28,275 nt of DNA from Acrasis kona (taxonomy: Eukaryota; Heterolobosea; Eutetramitea; Acrasida; Acrasidae): contig JAOPGA020001338.1 of the NCBI GenBank assembly GCA_026419775.2, forward strand, positions 1 to 28,275. The letters are read 5' to 3'. Numbering within the stretch: the stretch's first letter is position 1; every line of letters starts with the position of its first letter. Under the pieces are notes generated by a model, which was not told where the DNA came from, did not search any database, and saw only the letters and a program-made list of their open reading frames with translations. Position numbers and translations under genes: made by a program. Shown here in pieces: positions 1 through 7,807 of this stretch.

Positions 1-818
1 CTTGTAGGGTTGGTTGCTTAAACTCTCTCTGTGTGAGCTCATGAGACGACTTGAATGACGTAGTTTAAGGCTCTCCATACAGAACATTGCTTGTGTAGAG
101 ATTCTAACAGATATTAAAATATAAAAGGAGAAAAATCTCTCCAAAGAGGCTATTTTAGGCTCAGGACAATCTAAACGCTTTTATTATCCGCTGGCGGTCC
201 AAAAGATTTCAGTACATTTTAGTGCTTTCGTCACTTTATCTCAAAATCATTTTGTTTAAATATGTTGCTTAAGAATACCTGAATGGGCCAACAAATTTAC
301 ATCCGTAGCAATTAGAGTCGTAGAAAATAGTATGTATGTAGTTGGTTAGGAGAGTGATTTAGCTTCTCATCGAGCTAGTTATCCGCGTGGATTCGTAAAG
401 CATTTTAAGATATTGGTGAGTGGTAACTTTTCATCTTACTGAATCTAACAGGTTGCTCTTTCGCCGTAGGTAGATGGTACATGAAGAGGGAGTGGAAAAG
501 CTAATAAAACCCAACAATTATTAAAGATATACTGTATTTAAGGGTGTACTGATATCATTAAGAGCGTTGAATATCCACATGTTTTCTCAATTTAAACTTT
601 GCAATTGTACAGGAAACAACATTAGACACGTAGATTGAAACACGAGCGAAAAGCGTGGATATATACGTTTGGAGTACGACCATTATATATGAGAATTTAA
701 ATTTTTAGAACCAAGACAACAATGAATATCGATGCTGTCAAATTGACCAAGGAGCGGACTTCTCCATGATCAGCAAGGCCGTATTAGAAAAGTTATATTT
801 TAATTCAACATAGATAAT
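1..818. other. No gene recognised (left edge)
   Basis: No open reading frame, tRNA or clear repeat could be supported in this AT-rich stretch. Its right end holds the 3' flank of the minus-strand DUF2256/DUF3253 gene that stops at 819. Untranslated sequence or small exons of a gene lying outside the window cannot be excluded. Confidence 0.5.
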
Positions 819-1320
819 TTATTCTGGTAATTTTATAAACATTGTGCCTTTTATAAAACTTGGATCTGCATTCTGACCCTTCGAGTTTGTGATTCTGACT
901 GAGCCTTGATCCGTTAGACGTCTGGCGGCTTGTCTTGTTCTTTCATACAAACTAATTTTATCCGTTTGTTTTTCCGGTTGGGGTAGTTCGTTCTCTTTTT
1001 GTGAATGTGCTTGCTCCACCTCGTCGCTCGTTACCATTACATTATCCACTCTGCCGGTAAGAGCCCGCAGTTCCTGACCTCTACCGGTCCGCATTAAATC
1101 TGATCTTTGTTGCAGTGAGTTCATGATATAGTTTTCCAACTGTTCGTCCAACGAATCTAACCTATTCTTTTTACATTTCTCCGAACAGTATTTAATTGTA
1201 TCCCAATTTCGCTCCCATTTTTTCCTCCATGCTTTAAATGTTATTGGTTCTACGTAGTTTCCACGCATTTATTTGACGGCCACACCGAACGCATATTTTC
1301 GAAAGGATGTTGTTTGGCAT
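819..1320 (-). CDS. DUF2256/DUF3253 domain protein (two exons)
   Basis: The second exon contains the DUF2256 signature (WRKKWERNWD, then KYCSEKC) and ends in a DUF3253-like winged segment (ARRLTDQGSVRIT, then DPSFIKG). DUF2256 proteins normally start with a short tail and a CxxCGRP zinc half-site. Upstream on the minus strand an ATG at 1320 opens MPNNILSKICVRCG, exactly that beginning, in another frame. I therefore place an ATG-containing exon 1 at 1278-1320 and a phase-1 GT-AG intron from 1277. The acceptor is uncertain: after ACGTAG (intron 1250-1277, 28 bp, giving CGQPITFKAWRKKW, closest to the family) or after TTTAAAG (intron 1232-1277, 46 bp, giving CGPWRKKW). The zinc site would be CxxC plus CxxxC. 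The molecular function of the family is not known to me. The fused pair is common in bacteria and scattered in eukaryotes. Confidence 0.75.
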
Positions 1321-1478
1321 GGTTTCTAAAAATAATATTAACTTTACAAATGTTTCTTTTCTTTTTTATCAAAGTCCCATCAATATTCAACTCATTTTCG
1401 ATTTATAATTTTGTTTATCGCTGTAAGATCTGGAGGGCCGAAAATGTTTTAAAAAAGTGTTCTGTTACGTTACATTTT

Positions 1479-1485
1479 AAAAAAA
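1479..1485 (-). terminator. Pol III terminator of tRNA-Thr copy 1
   Basis: Seven A residues on the plus strand give a T7 run directly after the 3' end of the minus-strand tRNA-Thr gene, as expected for RNA polymerase III termination. Confidence 0.8.
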
Positions 1486-1557
1486 GGCTACTAGGAGAAT
1501 CGAACTCCTGACTTCCATCTTACTAGGATGGCACTCTGCCGACTGAGTTAAGCAGCC
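1486..1557 (-). tRNA. tRNA-Thr (anticodon AGT), copy 1
   Basis: Read on the minus strand this is a 72-nt cloverleaf. The acceptor stem GGCTGCT pairs with AGTAGCC (one G-T pair), the D stem is ACTC/GAGT, and the anticodon stem is CCATC/GATGG around loop CTAGTAA, so the anticodon is AGT. The T arm is AGGAG TTCGATT CTCCT. There is no intron and no encoded CCA. It is identical to the copy at 7395-7466. Confidence 0.95.
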
Positions 1558-1835
1558 ATATGTTTAATAAAGAAATGATAATCTAATCAATTTGTTTTCT
1601 ATTAGGCAGAAATTTTGGTGTGGTTGTAAGCACCAAAAAAAAATGGTGGTATGCACCAACGAATTCTTTGGCAAGAGGAAGGTTGTATACACCAATATTT
1701 TTGGTGCTAGACACTAAAATTCAAACAATAATAATACAAGAAAGCTTTAATATAAAATACATGCACACTCTTCATTGCGTCCCTCAGACAGTACCGCAAT
1801 GTCTCTAAAGTTTCATGCATTTTAGTAGCGTATAC

Positions 1836-2649
1836 CTACCCAGTTCTTGTAGACTGACCAGCTAATCTCTTGTGTTGTACATGAAAATGTTCAAATGGCT
1901 TTGTGTGGTAAATACATGGAGGTCCGTATTTCATTGCCTCTCCGAACATATGAAGTACAGAATAAAACTTGATTGTGTTAGCCTTCAGTTCGCCGTATAG
2001 CTTTACGAAGCTAGTTGCATATCGACTGTGTATAGTGCTCGCATAAAGAATATCAATTTTTGATAACAAAGAGTGGTACATAATTCTATAATACTGAATA
2101 TGATCCATCCAACACCTATGATGCTCTATTGGTAGCAGATTATAAAACAACAAAGGTGAGACTTGATAAAAGCAAGACCAATTATCTCCATCCCAGTTCT
2201 TACGGTCACTGAATAATTTTAGTTTGTCTTTAAAGCCTCTGTTGGTAAATATCCACTTCTTCATCTCTTTGTCCACTTATTATCATCTATTATATTTGAT
2301 TCTATAAGCGCATCAATATGACGATCTGATAAATTGCCAAGAACTTCGACATGAAATACATCTGCAGGGCTCTGAGCATGGACATCAAAACTACAAGGAT
2401 GGTAGAAAAGTTTCCAAAACACGTTATTGGTACACATCAATGAGAATGCCTTACTAAGCTTTTGGTATAATTTACGATCTCTAATTTCGTTCAGGTTGGC
2501 GAATAGTATGATTGTCTCTTCAACTGTGCTGATGCCCTCTATGTAGTTTTTAAAGTATGATTTATGATCAATGTAGCATGAACAACATCCAGTAGCAGTA
2601 CTATGACCTTGAATACCTGTCTCTTCATCTCTCTCGATGTCTATAAAAT
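1836..2649 (-). pseudogene. Plavaka/KDZ-like transposase fragment, frameshifted
   Basis: Two overlapping minus-strand frames join at about 2276 by a one-base frame change. The upstream frame (2649 to about 2276) includes SPADVFHVEVLGNLSD, resembling the TPVEILHxxLLG motif of Plavaka-type (CACTA/CMC superfamily) transposases. The downstream frame (to 1836) ends with LHMFGEAMKYGPPCIYHTKP followed by FEHFHVQHKR, resembling the family's FGPxxxFxTExFExxxxxxR segment. The reading frame runs straight into the tRNA-Met gene at 2650, so the 5' part is missing. The family call rests on motif memory only. It is a dead fragment: broken frame, both ends truncated, no terminal repeats found. Confidence 0.5.
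2645..2648 (-). terminator. Short Pol III terminator of tRNA-Met
   Basis: Four A residues on the plus strand give a T4 run one base after the tRNA-Met gene, the minimum for Pol III termination in animals. Confidence 0.5.
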
Positions 2650-2732
2650 GCGGATTATGAGAATCGAACTCATGACCTTAGGATTATGAGACCTACGCGC
2701 TAATTTCATCACACCGACTGCGCTAAACCCGC
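2650..2732 (-). tRNA. tRNA-Met (CAT) with enlarged D-loop
   Basis: Read on the minus strand, acceptor GCGGGTT pairs with AATCCGC (one G-T pair). The anticodon loop is CTCATAA, so the anticodon is CAT, and the TCATAAT context suits the elongator type. The T arm is ATGAG TTCGATT CTCAT and the D stem is GCGC/GCGC. The gene is 83 nt instead of about 73 because the D-loop carries about 10 extra bases (GTGATGAAAT) after CGGT. The top pair of the anticodon stem is a T-T mismatch. Boxes A and B and a T4 terminator are intact. It may be a functional tRNA with a long D-loop, one with a non-canonical intron, or a decayed copy. Confidence 0.8.
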
Positions 2733-3255
2733 AACTGATGAATTAAGCAGAAATCGTTACGCAACAATACGTATAAACATTCATAGTTTGTCGGCGTACA
2801 TTCATTGCAATTAACATGTAACCCCAATACAAATAACACGCACTTTCTGTTTTTGTTATAAAGCAGTTGTGTCATCACCCTTTGCTTCTCTTCTAAGAGC
2901 GTTATGGTTTAATTTGGAGATTAAAAAAGGAAGTGAGTGTTACTTTGTATAGTCCTGCTTTTTAAGACACAAGCAAAGTGGTCACCTTTGATCCTTATGA
3001 TTTAAACGGAGAGTTTCATATCAAGTCAACCTGGATCTATAAGGATGTGAGTTAGACTTAAAGTTTTTAAATGCCTTAATAGATGAGCAGCTATGTCGCT
3101 CTTATGATTGATTGCTGGTGCACATTACATAGAATGCGACTATATTGAGTATAGATTCATGAAATTCTATTCTTGCCTTCCAACTTCTCTCATAGTCCTA
3201 ATGTTTGGTACAATACTCAAATCGTATGATGTTTAACATGTTTTTGTAAATAAAA
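2733..3255. other. Intergenic, no gene seen
   Basis: AT-rich stretch between the 5' flank of the tRNA-Met gene and the NAA80-like start codon. It presumably holds the tRNA upstream region and the promoter and 5' UTR of the acetyltransferase gene. I see no supported exon or repeat. Confidence 0.5.
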
Positions 3256-3822
3256 ATGAATGTTGAACAAACACAATTCCTAAAACTTCACGAACACCAA
3301 GGTTACATTGATCAAACTATTGATTTACTAAACTCTGAGTGGCCAAAGAGTGTGTCATACAGGGAGAAGGTGCTCCGGTCTTCTACCGATGATCTACCGG
3401 TGAATCTAATTCTAGTTAAAGGTGATAATGTGGTTGGATTTTGTCGTTTAATAAAAACACAAGAAAGCATGCTTGGTGTTGAATCTGTTGTCACTGACAA
3501 AAACGTTCGCGGACAAGGATATGGGAGAATCTTAATGGAGGGAGTAGAGGAAATGGCGAACAAATATTACGAACCACGAATTGAGAAAGGAAAAGAACAC
3601 TATTTGTATTTATACACAAATACTGCTCAAGGTTTCTACGAAAAATGTGGGTTTGAAATTACTTCCGCGCCGCAGGGTTTTGGGTCTGTTGTGTCAAACT
3701 TAAATAGCGGACAGTTGTCAGGACTTGCAGCAATGCTACAGAAAAGACAACAATCTTTGCCCCATGAGAATACCAATAAAGACGGATCAATTTGGATGAG
3801 GAAACAAATTAATAAAGTCTGA
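3256..3822 (+). CDS. NAA80: NAA80-like actin N-terminal acetyltransferase
   Basis: Single-exon 188-residue GNAT-fold acetyltransferase. The acetyl-CoA P-loop is RGQGYG at residues 85-90, followed by a helix (RILMEGVEEMA), and the GNAT C-terminal motif is GFYEKCGF at about 126-133. The flanking sequence fits NAA80 (NAT6/FUS2) rather than a generic GNAT: NSEWPKS near the N-terminus, SSTDDLPVNLILV, VVGFCRLIK, VESVVTDKNVRGQGYGRILM, and a C-terminal IWMRKQI matching the IFWMEK ending of vertebrate NAA80. In animals NAA80 acetylates the processed acidic N-terminus of actin in the cytosol. The proline-rich loop of the mammalian enzyme is missing. The ATG at 3256 follows AAAA and has no earlier in-frame rival. 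The gene converges on the small minus-strand ORF ending at 3870. Confidence 0.88.
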   Translation: MNVEQTQFLKLHEHQGYIDQTIDLLNSEWPKSVSYREKVLRSSTDDLPVNLILVKGDNVVGFCRLIKTQESMLGVESVVTDKNVRGQGYGRILMEGVEEMANKYYEPRIEKGKEHYLYLYTNTAQGFYEKCGFEITSAPQGFGSVVSNLNSGQLSGLAAMLQKRQQSLPHENTNKDGSIWMRKQINKV

Positions 3823-3869
3823 ATTAAAAATTGTATGCCTCGTAAAGTGTTCTCTATTAATATACTTGT

Positions 3870-4040
3870 TTATTCTTTACACTGACCATCCCTCTGCTCA
3901 ACATCGTCTTCATCGTTTAATCCTTTTCCGTGAATTTCATGCAACTTTTCGGTATCTACTTTCTTTAGATCGCAGGCTTTGGAGTCCTCATCATTGACCT
4001 CGCGACCATGAACATTGTGTATTCCTTCTGTTTTAATCAT
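3870..4040 (-). CDS. Small acidic protein with internal 17-residue repeat
   Basis: A 56-residue ORF from ATG 4040 (context ACAAAATGA) to the stop at 3870. It contains two diverged copies of a unit: TEGIHNVHGREVNDEDS and TEKLHEIHGKGLNDEDD. Of the nine conserved residues, six use different synonymous codons in the two copies (Thr, His, His, Gly, Asn, Glu), which is what selection on protein sequence would leave. The frame stays open upstream to 4187, antisense to exon 1 of the next gene, so the start is uncertain; an in-frame ATG at 4073 overlaps the neighbour's start codon by two bases. It converges on NAA80 (47 bp apart) and is head to head with the coiled-coil gene (31 bp apart). It has no homologue that I recognise. 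Confidence 0.5.
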   Translation of the reverse strand: MIKTEGIHNVHGREVNDEDSKACDLKKVDTEKLHEIHGKGLNDEDDVEQRDGQCKE

Positions 4041-4071
4041 TTTGTTGTTACAAGATCTTTTGGAATCGAGC

Positions 4072-5120
4072 ATGTCAACCACAGACCAAACAAGTTTGAG
4101 GGAATACACCCCTGGTGCATCGATCGTTTTAAGAAACGAGGAGCTTTGGAACATTGTGCGCAACTCGACACAATACAACCTGAACAATGTAAACGTACGT
4201 CACCTCGTCATACCCTTACATTCAGGATGTAGATAGAAAAACAACAGCCCTACAAAATATAACAACAAACAACAATGCAAATCTGGCAAAGCTGCTGAAG
4301 GAGTTGGACACTCTGGTACAAGTTAAACTTCAGACTAATAAATTGCAACAAAGCATCACAAGCGCGTGTGAACTGATAGAAACTTTAGAAGACACCCATT
4401 TAATTTTGAGACAAATGCAGATCGGCATAGGTTTCGCTCGTCTCCAACAAGTAGAAAACCAAAAACTAAATGCACTCGTCAAATCAAAAACGTACAATAC
4501 CCCTACTATTTTGAACATTTAACCATGTTAGCGACGATCTGGCTCAACACGAGCGAGCACAAAAGCACGACTATGACTCGAAAGTAGAGGCCGAGAGAAG
4601 GGAAATTGCAACAATTAAAGAAATAGAGAGAAGGAGGTTAGAAGAGGAACATCGCCGTCAGGTCGAGGAGGAGCGCAGATTATTGGCCATTAAACAAGAA
4701 GAAGAGCGCAAGCGCATCGAGGAAGAGCGAAGACTCCTTAGATTGAAGCAAGAAGAAGAGAGGAAACGTCAAGAAGAGTTACAAAAACAACAACAACTTC
4801 AACATGAAGAATATTTAAAACAAAAGCAGAAACAAGAGGAGGAGAGGAGAAGACAAGAAGACATTAAAAGGCAACAGCTAATAGCCAAGAAGAAGGCGGA
4901 AGAAGAGGCCAAAAGAAAAGAAGAGGAGGAATTAAAGAAGAAACTTGAACAAGAAGAAGAGGATAGAAAGAAAGCAGAGGAAGAAAGAATAAGATTGGAA
5001 AAGGAGGAAAAGGAGAGACTATTAAGAGAGAATTTAGAATTGAAAGAACAATTAAAAAAGTTGATGGCCGAAAAGAAGGATCAGGATAAAGGAGAAGAGG
5101 TCGAAGAAAATAAAGTTTAA
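4072..5120 (+). CDS. Three-exon coiled-coil / charged single-helix protein
   Basis: Exons 4072-4188, 4226-4491 and 4532-5120 join in frame through GT-AG introns of 37 bp (4189-4225) and 40 bp (4492-4531, branch-like TTTAAC). The product is 323 residues. Residues 1 to about 128 are mixed helical (LWNIVRNSTQYNLNN, then LAKLLKELDTLVQVKLQTN and ETLEDTHLILRQMQIGIG). From about 140 to the end the protein is almost wholly E, K, R and Q with EEERKR-type repeats and i/i+4 opposite charges, as in stable single alpha-helices of caldesmon or myosin type. I do not recognise the N-terminal part. The ATG at 4072 is the last in-frame Met of exon 1; another lies at 4015. The stop codon overlaps that of the convergent gene at 5117. 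Confidence 0.75.
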
Positions 5121-5637
5121 TGTGTCTTGTCAACCGTTTTTTTCTGCTTCATGACGTTTGCTAACAGTAGAATAATGTCGTGTATGATCGGCTCCATTTC
5201 CTTATCATTGTCTGAATTGAACTGTACGTCTCTCATCTCTGTAAAAAAAGCCAGTGTTATCTTTTCTCCTTGGTATACAGAAAACAGGCTCTTTTTCCCT
5301 TGCACATGTATTATGCCATTACTTTTATGATCGGTGAAATATTGACACCCTGTACTGAAACGGTTACATGATTCTTTAACGTTTGTAATTTGGTCTTGTA
5401 GGTCCTCTTTTGTTGTTCTACCATCTTGTGTATCTGAAATCAGGTCTGAATTACAATATCTGCTATGTGTTAGGGTTCAGGCGGCAGCTAAAACAAATCA
5501 TACAAAATTTCATCGCTAGCATTAAGTATCACTATCTTTGAAGGTCCTCCTAGTATGCCTCCTATCTTTTTTACCTTATCTTCTATTATGGCGATTAGTT
5601 TCGGAGACACTCCAGAGTTCTTTTGGCATGCGGACAT
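5117..5637 (-). CDS. Roadblock/LC7-like small protein (two exons)
   Basis: Exon 1 (5637-5504, starting MSACQKNSGVSPKLIAII) and exon 2 (5462-5117) are joined across a 41-bp GTATGA...ACATAG intron with branch-like CCTAAC, giving 159 residues. The predicted order fits a Roadblock/LC7 or longin-like fold of the LAMTOR (Ragulator) kind: strand SKIVILNASDEI, helix KEDLQDQITNVKESCNRF, strand pair NGIIHVQG...LFSVYQ and KITLAFFTEM, helix MEPIIHDIILLLANVMKQ. LAMTOR3 has the same order and a similar C-terminal helix, but identity is too low to assign it. The stop TAA (5119-5117) shares bases with the stop of the plus-strand coiled-coil gene, a 4-nt convergent CDS overlap. Confidence 0.6.
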
Positions 5638-6230
5638 AATGTCTGGATGTGTTGTAAAGTTGTGGACTCCTTACAACGAACGTTGAGATGATGACACACG
5701 TTTTACTAAATTAGACGACACAGAAAACAAGAAAAAATAAAACACGTTATAGTTTCATGAAATTGTGAAGAAAATCGATTCAAGGAGGATTTGACATTAA
5801 TCCCCTAGAAAGAGACGAGTCAACAAGAAGAAGGTAGATCAAGAGAAAGTAGATAATAAAATACCTCGTATTCTGTTATTTATACAGTGCCGGGAAAACC
5901 CCAGCCTATCAAAAATTCTATTGTCCACCATCATGATTAAAAACCACGATGATGTAACAGGTATCTCACGAGTGTGCAATGTGAGACGCCACGTCAATCC
6001 ACAGTCTACTTGATCACTGCGAGATCCAATCAGGTAAGTTTAAATATCTAGTGTTTTTCTGTCTGAATTTATGCTAATTTTTTGGTCAATTGACAATGGA
6101 GTATTTATGGGAGTTTACAATTTTAAAGCAACAAAAACAAACTCTCTAAACTCAGTGACCCACAGTTCAAACAAAAATATCAAAATTATTTATATTTACA
6201 CAACAATAAAATCTTCTCATTTTTTAGGAT
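5638..6230. other. Intergenic region, no gene seen
   Basis: Lies between the start of the Roadblock-like gene and the stop of the ParB-like gene, both minus strand. It presumably holds the promoter of the former and the 3' UTR of the latter. A perfect 6-bp stem (TCTCAC/GTGAGA) sits near 5965-5986. No exon is supported. Confidence 0.45.
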
Positions 6231-7295
6231 CTATTGACGTACGATAACATCCCAACCATCCTGTACAAGGTCACCTCTGTAAAATCCACAAAAAGATGGA
6301 TCAACATAAACAACTGGAACGGAACTTACGTTAGCCTTTTTAAAGGCCCACAACCTTCTATTGTCTACAGACCACAAATCTCCGTCCATCTGCATGACCT
6401 GTATCGGAGGAACACATGATGGACACATTCCTTGTCGGAGTTGTCTAAGCAACTCATGCACACTACTGCCATCTCTAAAATTTTGTTTGATACTATCTTG
6501 CGTGTATCTAATGTCAGAAGGATCAATCCATTCATCAAATTCATAATCACTGCCTTCTTCTGGGTCATCTCTGGACATTTCCTCTTCGGAGTATTGTTCT
6601 TCCGAAATATTTTCATCCTCATCATCCATGTATTCAGAGATTGAAGAATCAAAATTATCGTCGCAGTTCCAATAGAAAGAATTTGAATTAGATAAAAAGT
6701 ACCTTCCGTTGGGGCCGAGTGCTAAATATTGGCATTTGTTATCGTCCAACAAGTCCGATAAACGTTCACCCAACCCTCCCCACCAATATGATCCATCCTC
6801 GAATTGGGCCCAATAACCTCCTTCACTATCCATTGCCACCTTGTCCAAAGGGGAGAGGTGACTTTGTCTACCTCGAAGGCGGTTGTGAAGTGAATGAGGA
6901 ATGTTGTTGTAGCAATATGCACCATCTTCGAATTTTATAAAGTAGCTACCATCAGACCCCAGAGCAACAAACTCTGGATGAGAATCTGAATCTTGGACTG
7001 CATCATCAAATTCTTCAGATACATTCCATTGATATTCACCGTCTTTAAATAAAACGAAATAAGTTTCGTCGTCTGCGATCGCCACAAACTTCACTCCTGG
7101 AAGCGAATGCTGTCTGCCATTAATTTTATTATATAGCCGACGGGGCAATCCACACCATGAAACGTTACCGTCCTCCATAATAAAATAACCGTCACTGGAG
7201 AATGAGACCTCTATCATTTCAAAGTAAGTCGAGTTTTTGGTAGAGTTCTTGTGTATGTTACAATAGACTAACAAAAATGTGAAATTAAGGAACAT
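6231..7295 (-). CDS. Repeat protein with C-terminal ParB-like domain
   Basis: About 354 residues from the ATG at 7295, stop at 6231. The N-terminal half is about five degenerate repeats of 35-45 residues with a core like ALGSDGSYFIKFEDGAY or YWAQFEDGSYWWGGL, then a linker near RLRGRQ; a beta-propeller or WG-like repeat array is possible. A highly acidic linker follows (MDDEDENISEEQYSEEEM). The C-terminus carries IRYTQDSI, FRDGSSVHELLRQL, PPIQVM and LWSVDNRRLWAFK, the pattern of ParB/sulfiredoxin-like domains in uncharacterised eukaryotic proteins (Q-I...F-DG-S...P-I-V...G-YS-DNRRL). The residues after the ATG (MFLNFTFLLVYCNI) could be a signal peptide; the Met at 7217 is an alternative start. 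An upstream exon is possible because TTTTTTACACTTCAG precedes the frame. The function is unknown. Confidence 0.72.
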   Translation of the reverse strand: MFLNFTFLLVYCNIHKNSTKNSTYFEMIEVSFSSDGYFIMEDGNVSWCGLPRRLYNKINGRQHSLPGVKFVAIADDETYFVLFKDGEYQWNVSEEFDDAVQDSDSHPEFVALGSDGSYFIKFEDGAYCYNNIPHSLHNRLRGRQSHLSPLDKVAMDSEGGYWAQFEDGSYWWGGLGERLSDLLDDNKCQYLALGPNGRYFLSNSNSFYWNCDDNFDSSISEYMDDEDENISEEQYSEEEMSRDDPEEGSDYEFDEWIDPSDIRYTQDSIKQNFRDGSSVHELLRQLRQGMCPSCVPPIQVMQMDGDLWSVDNRRLWAFKKANVSSVPVVYVDPSFCGFYRGDLVQDGWDVIVRQ

Positions 7296-7387
7296 AACCA
7301 ACCATTCATGAAACAACTTCTGAAGTGTAAAAAAGCAACAGGTATTTCGATGAAACTTTCTTTAAAATTATTTCTTTGGTAGAATTT

Positions 7388-7392
7388 AAAAA
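7388..7392 (-). terminator. Pol III terminator of tRNA-Thr copy 2
   Basis: Five A residues on the plus strand give a T5 run two bases beyond the 3' end of the minus-strand tRNA gene. Confidence 0.75.
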
Positions 7393-7394
7393 TA

Positions 7395-7466
7395 GGCTAC
7401 TAGGAGAATCGAACTCCTGACTTCCATCTTACTAGGATGGCACTCTGCCGACTGAGTTAAGCAGCC
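7395..7466 (-). tRNA. tRNA-Thr (anticodon AGT), copy 2
   Basis: All 72 nt match the copy at 1486-1557: same acceptor stem, anticodon AGT, T arm and orientation. The flanks are unrelated beyond a few bases, so the copies are separate transcription units with their own T-run terminators. It lies between the divergent ParB-like and PEX26-like genes. Confidence 0.95.
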
Positions 7467-7807
7467 ATTGCATTTTCGATGTAATTAAAATTCTTGTTTA
7501 AAAATTTATATTTCGATTATTTTTAACCGGCTATGTTATGTTGCTGTTTTGTTTACTTCAAACAATCCATCATGTACAACCAAGTGTCCAAATCAAATCG
7601 CTGTTATCAAACCCGATCTGATTAGACAAAGCTTTGAATAGCTTTCAATAACTGGCAATAGATTAATATCGATAAAAACTTGAAAAATCTATTGCAGTGA
7701 AAAATCGATCATTTCAAACCCTCATCCACAAATGTTTATTTCAATCGGACTTTGTAATATTTATGTTATTGATTCTGATAGGTAAATCAATCTCTATTTG
7801 ATTAAAA
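7467..7807. other. Upstream region of tRNA-Thr and PEX26-like gene
   Basis: About 340 bp of AT-rich sequence without a supported exon. It should hold the 5' flank of the minus-strand tRNA gene and the promoter and 5' UTR of the PEX26-like gene. Confidence 0.45.

Noticed and set aside
3312-3563. 83-residue minus-strand ORF inside the NAA80-like gene
   Set aside because: It is antisense to a well-supported acetyltransferase and has no domain of its own.
4187-4226. Minus-strand 40-bp intron-like segment (GTAAGG...TTCAG)
   Set aside because: It overlaps the plus-strand intron at 4189-4225, which joins two good coding frames; the minus-strand version leads to no recognisable upstream exon.
4864-5133. 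Proline/leucine-rich minus-strand ORF
   Set aside because: It is the reverse complement of the E/K/R-rich coiled-coil region; its composition follows from that.
6365-6652. Alternative minus-strand ORF within the ParB-like gene
   Set aside because: It is a frame shadow of the acidic linker and ParB-like domain.
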